Shown here piece by piece: positions 42,981-53,423 of a stretch of 64,000 bases of DNA. Location: positions 1,798,001 to 1,862,000 of the forward strand of contig JAHEWK010000007.1 of the NCBI GenBank assembly GCA_020740775.1. Direction: 5' to 3'. A model generated the notes under the pieces. The model worked only from the letters and a program-made list of their open reading frames with translations, had not been told where the DNA came from and made no database searches. This DNA comes from Ilyonectria destructans. Taxonomy: Eukaryota; Ascomycota; Sordariomycetes; Hypocreales; Nectriaceae. Each line of letters starts with the position of its first letter. The stretch's first letter is position 1. The position numbers were made by a program, and so were the translations under genes.

Positions 42981-45889
42981 ATGGCCGAGAGCCAGGACGA
43001 AGGCTCAGCCATCAAATGCCACATCTGCCAGAGCGTCTTTGCCCGCCAGGAACACTTGACGCGCCATATTCGAAGCCACACGCGCGAGAAGCCCTTCAGG
43101 TGCGTGAAATGCGGAAAATGCTTCTCGCGGCTGGACGTGCTTGGCCGACACACGTCGTCGCATGCGCAAGATGCTACAGAATTCCGTGGTGTTTCTGCCA
43201 GAGCGTGCCAGGAGTGCGCAACGAGTCGAGTTCGCTGTTCCAAGGGCATGCCGTGTCGGCGATGCCACGATAGAGGCCTAGAATGCAACTATCCAGCCGC
43301 CAGGAAGCGCAAAGCCACTTCATCCGACTCGGGCAACACATCACTGAAGAAGGCTTCTGCCGTACAGGTAGACATGGAAGAGGCGCCGCAAGTGGACATG
43401 GTTGATGGCAGTCCACAGGGTCTGGCAGAGCCGAATACAGCCATCTGGGCTCAGCCAGTCAACCCGATCGATACCGATATACACCAAAGCACTGGTGAAT
43501 TTGCCGTTGATAACCTCGACGCCTTCAACCCCGACCCGACATTCGGTGGCGAGGTCATGGGCATGTCGGCTGTGAACTGGCTCTCTCCCCAATACCAAAA
43601 TGTACTCGAGTGGGACAACCAGCTTGCAGCAGTGTCATACGGGGGCATTGGATCTGCCGACATGGGATTTTATTTCCCTTTCAATGCGGTTGAACCTGCA
43701 CGAGACTTGCCGGACGTGAATGGAGACGCGCAGCCTCTGGACCCGGCCATGATGTTTCCACTCCAAGATCCGCGCAGACCAATGGAAATGGAAAAGACGG
43801 CTTCATCTTCTGTCAGAAGTTCCACTGGATCCGCTGTATCAAAGATGACCGAGGGGCGGTTCTATGTCGATGGGAATGCCGCGAGAGCTCCTTTCGGAGG
43901 TCAGCTAACCCACAGACACTCCATCATCACCCCTTCCGAGGATGGTGCCGCTGAGGGGAATACTCCATTAAGCGAGGGTGCGGCAGTGAGTAACTCCAAA
44001 GACTCGAATGCATCTCAAGCAGAGTTGGTATCGGACTACGCCTACCAAAATATGATACGAGGAGTACAAGCAGATGTCCAAAGGCACTCACTCGACTGGG
44101 AATCGATTTCAATTCCATCGCTAGCCCACATCAGAGCCTTTACTCGTCTTTACTTTGAGAATTTCCATCCTACATACCCATTTCTACGGAAGAGCTCGGA
44201 TTTATTTGATAGTTGGGGGTTGCTGCTTGCTGTGTCGGCTGTTGGAGCTGATTACTCCCGGGAAGCACAGACTGCCAACGCAAGAAACTCGATGCTTGAG
44301 CTAATAAAAAGGCATGCGGTGTTTGGGAATTCGGGCTCTCAGACTAATAAGGAAGATATCTGGACACCAGGACTCGAGCCTACGCCGGACCATCCTGACC
44401 TCCCGAGTCTGCAGGCCGGGATTCTTAATATCCTCTGCATGGTCCACAGCGGGAAAAGAGCCATGATGGAGTGGGCTATGGAGAATCGACATTGTATTGT
44501 TCAGCAGTGCAAAGCGATGCAGCTTCTTTCTGGTTCAGAGTCTCAGGTCGATCCGGACACCAGACGCGAAGCTCACTGGCTTGAGATGGAAGGCAGGATT
44601 AGGACTGGGATGATGATATGGGTGAGTTTCCGTTTTCCAGATATTTGAGAGCAGCTTCTAATCCTAAAGTTGCTCGACTCAATTTTCGTATTCGAATTCA
44701 ACTGCCCGCCTTTGTTGCAGCTCGGCGATGCCACCTCCCCTCTCCCATGCCCAGACGATTTGTGGGATCACGGAACCGAACACATCACTGATAAGAGACA
44801 AAAGACTGGTTGGTGGTTTCTATTATGAACGTAATTGTACATACTAACACCAACACAGTCACACTGTTGGAGGCAACTGAGATCCTATACATGGAGAAGC
44901 GCCTACCACCGAACCTCGGCGACTTTAGCAACATTTTACTCATCTACGCGATCCTTCGGAGAACAAAAGACGTATTGCATCACAACCAGAGCCGTTTGTC
45001 GAATTGGACGCCAAATGCCAAGATCCAATCACGGACTGTCGCCCAACCCATCTCCGAGACTTGGCCGCCGTCTCTCCCCATCATCTCCAAATGGAGGAAC
45101 AGCGCCTGCGATTGTCTTGATATCCTCCACTGGAACGCGAACAGCGCGGCTGCAAGAGCTGGAGGCTGGGAACATCCCACGATACTTCATCTACATCTCT
45201 CCCGTTTGCTCTTACTCACACCGACTAAATACATGCAGTATGTCGCTGCAGCGTCGTCACCAATCGCATCTCGCCGAGGGCAGGATGATGCCAAGTACAG
45301 AGAGGCGTGCAGCCATCTTCAACAATGGGCTATCCGTGATCAATTCAAGGCAAGGTTATCCATGGTCCACGCTGGAGCGTTATTGTGGCACGTTCGCCGA
45401 TATAGCAGTGATGGCTTCCTGGAGCCTTTTGCAATTTATGTTGCGACTCTAGCGATTTGGGCATACAGCGTGTCCACGCAATCCATCAGGGGTCAAGGGC
45501 CAGACCCTGCAATACCAAATCCAGGACCCTCGGAATCCAACCCCACGCAACAAACGCCCCAGAATACGACCGGTACAGATTCGGACGAAGAACCCGAACC
45601 AGCTTTTATTCACCTGGACCGACCGTGTGATGACGAAATGGTGCAGATATACGTACGCCTGGGGCATAAAATCTCAGGCTACATGCTCAGAGTAGGCAAT
45701 ATTTGCAGCCCAGGCGCGCCTAGAAAAATCTTGAAAGAAGGTGTACGGTTGCTCTCCAACAGATTGCGGATTCTGCCTGAAGACACCCCTGTTGATAGAT
45801 CAGATGTCACAAACACATGGGGAATCGGGGAATCGTTTAAACAGACATTGGGATATTTGATCCAGGCAACAGCTACCGACGATCCTTGA
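42981..45889 (+). CDS. C2H2 + Zn(II)2Cys6 transcription factor of the GH31 cluster
   Basis: Exons 42981-44621, 44670-44808 and 44859-45889 give 936 residues. It starts [12 protein letters not shown]. Two C2H2 fingers ([21 protein letters not shown] region, from residue 13; then [17 protein letters not shown]) are followed by a binuclear cluster starting [11 protein letters not shown] with C-x5-C-x2-C-x6-C spacing. A long acidic/Gln linker leads to a fungal-specific TF domain ([37 protein letters not shown]). The third exon continues the domain ([17 protein letters not shown]). The second donor is GTTGGT, non-optimal. Combined C2H2/Zn2Cys6 regulators are a known fungal class. Its position between permease and glycosidase suggests it controls both, probably through the shared CCCCRCCGGAG element. 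Confidence 0.85.
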
Positions 45890-46037
45890 CCAGACCAAGT
45901 CGTCTTTTTCGTCGGTAAAGTCGAACGGTCATATTAATCTGACTGCCTTGGTGAACAAAAGTCAGAAGCATCTTAAACAGACATCTAGTAATAAGTAACA
46001 AATACCAATATCCCTTCAACCCCGACTTTGGCCTGAT

Positions 46038-48067
46038 TCACTTGACAAACACAGGCATCTCACTTAGAGGGCAAGGCACTAGAACAACTTTTCCCCCATC
46101 GTATGTCTCATTGCCCGACAAAGCAGTCCATCTCTTCCCAATTTCGAGAGGAGGCAGGTATACCTCCATATTTTTCACCTCTGGGCCGAGTACCGGGCAA
46201 ACGAGATACTTATCCCCGTACATGTACTGCGTGGAAATCTCCCAGCACTTGTTGTCGTCTGGGAATTCGTAAAACAACGGCCTCATGATTGGGGTTCCCC
46301 TTTCATGAGCCTCCCTCATCAACGTCCGCGTATAGTCTCGGAGTTGTTCTCGAATCTGGATATATCTTCGGCATATATCGTAAACGTCAGGCCCGTATGA
46401 CCAGACTTCGTTGGCGGCTCCGCTACAGCACGTAGCACCACCAGAAGTCCCAACCTGTGGCTGTCTCGGTTCTCTGTCACCGTGGAGTCGCATCACAGGA
46501 CAGAAGGTGCCCCATTGGAACCATCTAACGAAGAGCTCACGGAACTTGTCGTCATCGGGATCTCCGCCGTGGAAACCGCCGATATCTGTCGTCCACCATG
46601 GCAACCCTGCAATTCCCATGTTCAGACCTGCTGTCAACTGGTTCCTCAAGCTTGACCACGACGATGCAATGTCGCCGCTCCAAACGAGAGCTCCGTACTT
46701 TTGACTCCCAGCCCATGCGCAACGGAGCAAGTTGACGACATCGGTTTGACCCTCGCTGACCATTCCCTCGTAGAATGCTTTGGCGTAGTCGACGGGGTAG
46801 ATGTTGCCAATCGTCAGGTTGGATCCGAGGAAGTATCGATAGTTGTCAAAATCGTAGGCAGTGTACTCAGGTTCAGCTTCATCTAACCAAAAAGTCTTGA
46901 TACCCTTGGAGTAATAGTTTTCTTTGACTGTCCTCCAAAGGTATTGCCTCGCCTCGGGATTGGTTGCATCGATATGAATCGTCTCTCCTTCAAAGTCGAG
47001 TCCAGTCCGCACGCCTCGGTCTGTCCGGATGAGGTAGCCATGCTCGAGCATGTGCTGATAGTTTTCAGACTTCTTATCAACGGTAGGCCATATCGATACC
47101 ATGAGCTCAACCTTCATCTCTTTGAGCTCCTTCACCATTGCATCTAACGCTGTTAGTGTTGTCTCGATTATACCGACAGGTGCTTACCAGGATCAGGCCA
47201 ATACAGCGGGTCAAACTTCCATTCTCCCTGCTTTGGCCAATGGAAAAAGTCAATGACAATAAGATCAAGAGGAATACTCCGACGTTGATATTCCCGAGCA
47301 ACCTCTAGCAGCTCTTCTTGCGTTTGGTACCGCAGCTTGCACTGCCAGAAGCCTAGTCCGTACTCTGGCATCATAGGGACTTTGCCAGTAGCATCTGCGT
47401 AGGCCTCTTCGATCTCTGCCGGAGTATCACCAAGAACAATCCAGTAGTCTAGAGCATTGGTGGAGTAGGCTTCGAAGCTCATAATGTTTGTTCCAAAGAC
47501 TGCACGGCCGATGGAGGGGTTGTTCCAGAGCAGTCCATAACCAAGTGACGAGAGTGCAAATGGCACACTGGCCTGTGAATTGCGGTGGGCAAGTTCAATA
47601 TCCTGACCCTTGAGGTTCATTTGATGCTGCTGATACTGGCCCATACCAAAGATCTTTTCGTTTGGATCGATGCTTTCGAGACGCATCGTCAAATGGTAGT
47701 TGTCGGTGCCTGGAATTGGCCGAAGCTCACGAGCCTCAACCTCGATGGCGCTGCACTTGGGATCAAGAATATCCCGGCGGTTGCGTGTATACTCTTCGAG
47801 GATGATTTGGCCCTTTGCATTCTCGATGGTCACTTTTCCAAGTCTGGAAATAACAGCCTTGGCTTTTCCGTTGCTGATGCTTGACGAATCATCAGAGATG
47901 GAAATGTGTGATTCGGTTGGCAAAGGTTGCTCAAGGGCCCAGTCCTGTGTTGGCATCACGCCAGATTTGGTGGCGCGCACACGGAATGCATTCGGTCCCC
48001 ATGGTTGGATCCAAAGCTGTTCAGCATCGTACTTGTAAACTAGAACGCCGTCTCGGTTGAAAAACAT
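46038..48067 (-). CDS. GH31 alpha-glycosidase (probable alpha-xylosidase), intracellular
   Basis: Exons 48067-47188 and 47143-46038, split by a 44-bp GTAAGC...GTTAG intron; 661 residues. No signal peptide is seen (MFFNRDGVLVYKYDAEQLWI). N-terminal beta-domain blocks (PNEKIFGMGQYQQHQMNLKG) precede the catalytic barrel: PEYGLGFWQCKLRYQTQEEL, LIVIDFFHWPKQGEWKFDP, nucleophile Asp381 in KTFWLDEAEPEY, acid/base Asp451 in LVWSGDIASSW, then WWTTDIGGFHGGD and MRLHGDRE. The length is complete. The WLDEAEPE type and lack of secretion fit alpha-xylosidases and related GH31 enzymes acting on imported oligosaccharides; exact specificity is inferred. The gene converges on the regulator (148 bp between stops). 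Confidence 0.88.
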
Positions 48068-48267
48068 TTCCAAGTCGGTTCAAGGTTGCTGGAAGAAGTA
48101 TGCGACAGCTGGACTTGATTGACGAGGTTTTCACAGCTTATGGGGCTTGGATGCTATGAGATATTTAAAGTGATATTGAGTAAACGATACCACTTTATTC
48201 CTCCATCGGACATGATGACTGATCAATGCTCTCATTGTCATTGAAGACTATCGTGACTCTAACGCTA

Positions 48268-48278
48268 CGCCACCGGAG
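48268..48278 (+). promoter_or_regulatory. Candidate operator, CGCCACCGGAG variant
   Basis: It differs from CCCCACCGGAG at one base and lies about 200 bases upstream of the GH31 start. Confidence 0.4.
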
Positions 48279-48297
48279 CGATGAGATCTGCATCTCA

Positions 48298-48308
48298 CCC
48301 CGCCGGAG
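48298..48308 (+). promoter_or_regulatory. Candidate operator CCCCGCCGGAG
   Basis: Identical to 42332-42342 in the permease/regulator promoter. It starts 30 bases after the previous copy. Confidence 0.55.
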
Positions 48309-48321
48309 TTGTGATCCTCAG

Positions 48322-48332
48322 CCCCGCTGGAG
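48322..48332 (+). promoter_or_regulatory. Candidate operator CCCCGCTGGAG
   Basis: One mismatch to the consensus, starting 24 bases after the copy at 48298, same orientation. Confidence 0.45.
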
Positions 48333-48462
48333 TCAGCTAATGCTCTGATTTTCCACGCGCTGAAGGAACATCAGCATGGGAGTTGCATGAAATTGCACGG
48401 AACAGAAACAAAGCACCTGAGCGACGCGTAGCAAAAGGCCTTGGTCCGATTGGACATCAATT

Positions 48463-48473
48463 CCCCGCCGGAA
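48463..48473 (+). promoter_or_regulatory. Candidate operator CCCCGCCGGAA
   Basis: One mismatch at the last base, about 400 bases upstream of the GH31 start. Confidence 0.45.
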
Positions 48474-49432
48474 CTATGAGCATCACGAGTTCCCAAGTTC
48501 GAAAGTTCGCACCATGAAATCGCAGCACCCAAATTTTAGCCTGCCACCGGGTTGACTGCTGGGCGCTGTTAGGGTGCTGCATGTGCCGTGCCACGACTGA
48601 CAGTGGAAAATTGCTTGAGCATTGATCCTGTTTTGCCTGATATGACTCCGGCAATCAGTGAGACGGATTGCTTCGTGACGAAAGGAAGCTCTAGAACACA
48701 CACCAGCTTCATCTGAAATATGATTTACTGCTGCAGAATCTGGATCATCTTGCGACTTGAAGCGGGATTCGGCCTAGATGTAAGATGATCCCATCACAAA
48801 AGGTCGAGAAATCCCATTGCGTCACCTAAACATGTAGGGTGGAAAGCAAGCTCGATTCTAGCAAGCTTATAATTACCCGACCAAGGCAAACGCACCAAAG
48901 CACACATATTGCAATCAAACTCTCACCAGATGTGCCTTCCAGTTCTGGAGATGCAGATGCGGCACAGTTGGGGCCGTGAAGTGGTTAAATGCTTCAGCCT
49001 TGATCCCACCGGACGCGTGTCTCAAAGGTGTCTGCCCAGGAAAGAGAGCCAACATCGAGGCAATCATGTCTGGATTGGGGCATCCTCAGACAAGAAAGTG
49101 ATGTCCGACATGCCTATACAACCAGGATGCATCTCCTTATTCTCAAGTTATGTGTCTTACAGTGACATGAAGCCATTCTTCTCTTTCTTCGTATCCCGGG
49201 AGAAGCAGCTTGCTTGCCCCATCGGAAGCCGCCAGATACTACCTAACCTCCACATTGATGCATAAAACATTCCCGTCTCTAATATCCACTAGGCTGAAGC
49301 AAAATTCTAGGGTAAGTCTGGGGAAATTAAGAAGGACATGGCTTTTAAATACTCTTCATGGGGACTCGACAATTAGTTCCGCCACCTTCTGTCTGCTCCC
49401 TCACGCATCACCTTTCCTACCAAGAAGCAACG

Positions 49433-49573
49433 ATGCCTTCTCCTGCAGTGACGAGAACCCTAGTTGCCATCAGCAACAACCTGCACCCCGGGTATTTTAT
49501 CGCCATCCCGATCCTCGAATGCGTGGTGTTCTTCTTTTTGGTGCGCAAATTTTCGTTGGGCAAAAAGTCATGA
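49433..49573 (+). CDS. Possible 46-residue single-pass membrane microprotein
   Basis: ATG 49433 begins MPSPAVTRTLVAISNNLHPG, followed by a membrane helix (YFIAIPILECVVFFFLVRK) and the tail FSLGKKS. The frame is open back to an ATG at 49358. No homologue is known to me. It could be a real small gene like other fungal tail-anchored microproteins, or chance; composition alone favours coding weakly. Confidence 0.3.
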   Translation: MPSPAVTRTLVAISNNLHPGYFIAIPILECVVFFFLVRKFSLGKKS

Positions 49574-50320
49574 AACAATTGTTCCACTACATTATGTGCA
49601 GCACTGAGTTCCGGCTCACTCTACTTGCCGTCATCGGCGTGGGACGCGCGGTTACACATCTTTGCAAGCCCTCGTATCGCGTCATTATGGACCTCTCTAG
49701 CCAAATCGATTTGATGCCAGAATTCCATTGCCGTGAGGATAGCGCTGTAGTGCGTATGACCCGAGATGGCAGCGATGGCGAATCTGCCGAGAACATACTC
49801 GTGATGCAACCTATGAGGGCAAAGGTTCATCCGGAGAGGTTTTAGTAGAAAAGAACGGGTAGTAATGATTAGAGCGTGGAGTTTTAGTGTAGTACCTATG
49901 TAATTACCGAGCCCAAGTCCTAGGAATATTTCGGAAACCACCTTGTTTACACTGTGGGATTTGGTCAGGTTCAGGAATGCATGCATAATTTGTATCACAC
50001 CGTGGAGGTGTGTAGATAGACATAGCTACGATAAGAACAGTCATGTGCTCGTTCTCCCTACATAGCGGGTGAAACGGGCGTATCTGTTAAACCCTATTCA
50101 GCCTTTTATTTCTTTTTGTACCCCAGGATTATGCAGACGGGTGGAGAGTCGGAGCCTATGGGATGCTTCGGCCCTCACCGACAGTCAGCGGCAAGCTCCG
50201 AGCCGGCATTCCAACCCAACTATCGACGTCACGCATCAACGACGGGAGGAGTCATTCTTGTCAACACTGAAATTCAATTGAGACCTGCTCGTATTCAATT
50301 GAGATTTGCTCATACTTAAA
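49574..50320. other. Intergenic, no convincing gene; URC4-like promoter at right
   Basis: Overlapping ORFs on both strands at 49590-50000 cannot be resolved into a gene. A 21-bp direct repeat lies at about 50272-50313, immediately before the URC4 start. Confidence 0.4.
50272..50313 (+). repeat. 21-bp direct repeat before URC4-like gene
   Basis: ATTCAATTGAGACCTGCTCG and ATTCAATTGAGATTTGCTCA are adjacent with period 21 and end 8 bases before ATG 50321. Confidence 0.6.
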
Positions 50321-51761
50321 ATGCAGAGCGACAGGGACTATCTGCTCTCGCTCCAGGCGGTACGCGCCAACGCCGCCAAGGTCCTGGACGCTGCCAAGAA
50401 GGGCGAGCTCAACCACTTCGACTACGACCCCTCGCGCATGGGCGACGTTTCCGACTTTGTCATCGGCGTCATCAAGGTCAGTGAAGCAGCTGCTTCTTCG
50501 CCGACTGCTCTAATTGCTTCCCGCAGCGCGACTTTGGCCCCGACAAGTTCGACACGATCCCGCCCCACGGTCGCTGGCAGCACTTTGACGTTGGCGGTGT
50601 CCCGCGAGTGCAGTCGCTGATTGCTGGATGGGCCGACGATGGCTGCAAGGACATGACCGAGGTCACCCGACGGTTGATTGATCTCTTCTTCGTCTCCGTC
50701 CTCCTTGATGCTGGTGCTGGCGATCACTGGCGCTTCAAGGAGCCGGGGACGGAGGAATACTACGTCAGAAGCGAGGGCATCGCCGTTGCATCGCTCCACA
50801 TGTTCAAAGCCGGAGCGTTTGTCTCCAAGGGCTCAAAGCCTGACCAAGTTGACGGTGAGTCGACACTCAGCTGCAAGACATCTCTGCTAACCACATCGTA
50901 GGCCAAGGTCTCTTGTCTCTGACAGAAGAAGCGTTCAACGGGTTCTTCCAAATTTCACCCGAAAACCCCATGGTCGGCGTCGCTTCTCGCGTGCGCTTGC
51001 TCAACGACGTGGGCGCATCTCTGGTGAAGCTGCCTGAGATTTTTGGCGAGGCCGGTCGACCAGGGAACATGGTTGGTGAGTAGACCTATCATCTTGAAGC
51101 AAAGATGCTAACTCGGCCAGACTACCTCACCAAGCGAGCTGGTACTCCTGGCACCCTTGACTACGAAGATCTTTGGTCTTGCCTTCAGCGCGTGTTGATT
51201 CCCTCCTGGCCCCAAGATCGCACATCTATCGACGGCCAGCCCATCGGAGATGCATGGCCTCTGGCTGTCCTGGCTAAAAGGGCCGAGGAAGACAACGCCA
51301 CGACATCAAGGAACACCATTCAACCGTTTCATAAACTCACCCAGTGGCTAGCCTACTCTTTGATGGTCCCCTTTGTGAGGCTGCTCAAGTTCGAGTGGAA
51401 GAACGCCGAACTAGGGACGGGCCTTCCGGAGTATCGCAACGGGGGTCTCTTTGTTGACCTCAAAGTCTTGCTCCTCAAGGAAAAAGACTTGGCGGAAGGT
51501 CTCCGGACGTCTGGAGAAAAGCTTCCTGGGTACGATGCCGCATCTGATGTGATTGTAGAGTGGCGCGCCATGACGGTGGCACTGCTGGATGAATTGTATC
51601 AGGTTGTGTCGGCCAAGTTCGCCGAGGAGGGCGTTACGTTGACCATGGCTCAGATGCTGGAGGCTGGAAGTTGGAAGTCGGGACGCGAGTTGGCTGCCAA
51701 GTACAGGCCGGACACGAAGTCGAGCCCAATTCTCGTCCGAGGCGATGGAACTCTGTATTAG
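50321..51761 (+). CDS. URC4: DUF1688 protein, uracil catabolism protein 4 (URC4) homologue
   Basis: Exons 50321-50476, 50527-50854, 50902-51075 and 51121-51761 give 432 residues. The start MQSDRDYLLSLQAVRANAAK, then DFGPDKFDTIPPHGRWQHFD and DLFFVSVLLDAGAGDHWRFK match the DUF1688 family. The tail holds PGYDAASDVIVEWRAMTVAL and YRPDTKSSPILVRGDGTLY. DUF1688/URC4 is required for the oxidative-free (URC) route of uracil breakdown first described in Lachancea; its chemical role is unsettled. It is convergent (76 bp) with a semialdehyde dehydrogenase that could take up the three-carbon end product. Confidence 0.88.
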
Positions 51762-51837
51762 TTATCTATCATAATTCTTCAGTCAATCAAATGAAGTGTG
51801 ATGTCTCAAGGTGTTATTCAGCTACGGTACGCTACAC

Positions 51838-53423
51838 TTATTGATGAGTCGGCATCGCCACATCAGCCCTCGTCGAGATGGCATCCGACTCAGCCCACTT
51901 CGCCGTAACCGTCTTCTGCTGTGTATAGAAGCTCACACCGGGACGGCCGTAGAAGGTGCTGGCGCCTCCACCCGCGATACTCTTCTTGTTGCCGGTGAAG
52001 GAGAACATGGGCAGAGGAACGGGAATCGGCACGTTGATGCCAACCTGGCCGGCCTCGATCCGGCGACGGAACGACTCTGCAGTGGGGCCGGAGCTGGTGA
52101 AGATGGCGACGCCATTTCCATACTCGTTGGCGTTGATCTGCTCGATGGCTTCGTCCAATGTGGCCACGTTGACACACAACAGCACAGGACCGAAAATCTC
52201 CTCCTTGTAACAGCGCATCGACGGGGTGACGTCGGTGATGATGGTGGGACCAACCCAGTTGCCCTTAGTGTACAGCTCGTTGGCAGGCTTGAAGCCGCGT
52301 CCGTCCAAGACCACCTTTGCGCCCTCCTCTTCAGCCGAGGCGATCAACGACTCGATGCGACTCTTGCTCTGAGGCGAAATGACGGGACCGAGGTCAGCGC
52401 CATCTTCAAAGCCACCATTGACCTGCAACTCCTTGGCGCTCTCCACCAGCTCTGGTAGCCAGTCCTTTGTATTCCCAACAAAGACCACAGTGCTCAGGGC
52501 CATACAGCGCTGACCTGCGGCTCCGAAAGCTGCACCCACCACGCTCTTGATAAAGTTGTTCTTGTTGCAGTCCGGTAGTACGGCGGCGTGGTTCTTGGCG
52601 CCCAGATTAGCCTGCACACGCTTACCATTGGCAGAACCACGAGCAAAGACGTATTCGCCGGCTTGGTTGCTGCCGACGAAGCTGATGGCCTTGATCAGCG
52701 GCTCGTCGAGGATAAAGTTGACCGTCTTCTTTGCTCCGTGGATGACATTGATGACTCCATCGGGAAAGCCTGCCTTCTGGCATAGCTCGGCGATGATCAT
52801 GGCGGCGCCGGGGTCCCTTTCTGAAGGCTTCAGGATCATGGTGTTGCCTGTGATGGTGGCAATAGGGAGAGACCAAAGCGGAATCATGGCGGGGAAGTCT
52901 ACAAGGTCAGCACATCACTTTACTCTGTACGGAATGACTCACTGAAGGGGCAGATGGCGGCCACGACACCCAGAGGCTCCTTGTACGTCCTCGTCTCCAT
53001 GTCCTTTGCAACTTCGAGCACCTCGCCCTTGAGCAACTCGGGAGCCCCGCACGCGGCCTCGGCGACCTGCAGCCCGCGTAGCACATCGCCCTTTGCATCG
53101 GCGACCGTCTTGCCCTGTTCCAGGGTGATGTTGGCGGCGAGCCGGTCCCAGTTCTCGCGGATGAGCGCAACCAGGCGGAACATGATCTGCTGGCGATGCA
53201 GAACAGACGTGGCCCTCCACGCAGGAAACGCACGCTGGGCCGAGTCGACGGCGGCACGCATCTCGCTGTCGGTGCTCTGCGGCACGCGCGTCACCAGGTT
53301 GTTGGTGGACGGGTCATGGAGCTCGATGAACTCGGTCGTCTCCGAGGGCTTGAACTTGTTGTCGATGAACCATGGCGTATCGACCACCTTTTCGATCTTC
53401 TCGTGGGTGGTGGGATAGCTCAT
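51838..53423 (-). CDS. CoA-acylating methylmalonate/malonate-semialdehyde dehydrogenase
   Basis: Exons 53423-52943 and 52898-51838 (44-bp GTGAGT...TTGTAG intron) give 513 residues. The ALDH6 type is clear: [34 protein letters not shown], and [13 protein letters not shown], where ordinary ALDHs have a catalytic Glu and CoA-dependent enzymes have Asn. The catalytic Cys292 is in [11 protein letters not shown]. It converts malonate or methylmalonate semialdehyde to acetyl- or propionyl-CoA (valine, beta-alanine, pyrimidine catabolism). The N-terminus [20 protein letters not shown] lacks a basic presequence, so a cytosolic or peroxisomal place is more likely than the usual mitochondrion. Neighbourhood with URC4 suggests a pyrimidine role. 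Confidence 0.9.

Larger units (their letters stand above)
48068..49432. promoter_or_regulatory. GH31 promoter and long intergenic region
   Basis: The left 400 bases carry four copies of the 11-bp element (48268, 48298, 48322, 48463). The rest (48480-49430) has no supported gene. Confidence 0.5.

Noticed and set aside
49210..49845. A 211-codon plus-strand ORF in the intergenic gap.
   Set aside because: Low-quality composition, no domain, and it overlaps the more plausible 46-residue microprotein in another frame and an open minus frame.
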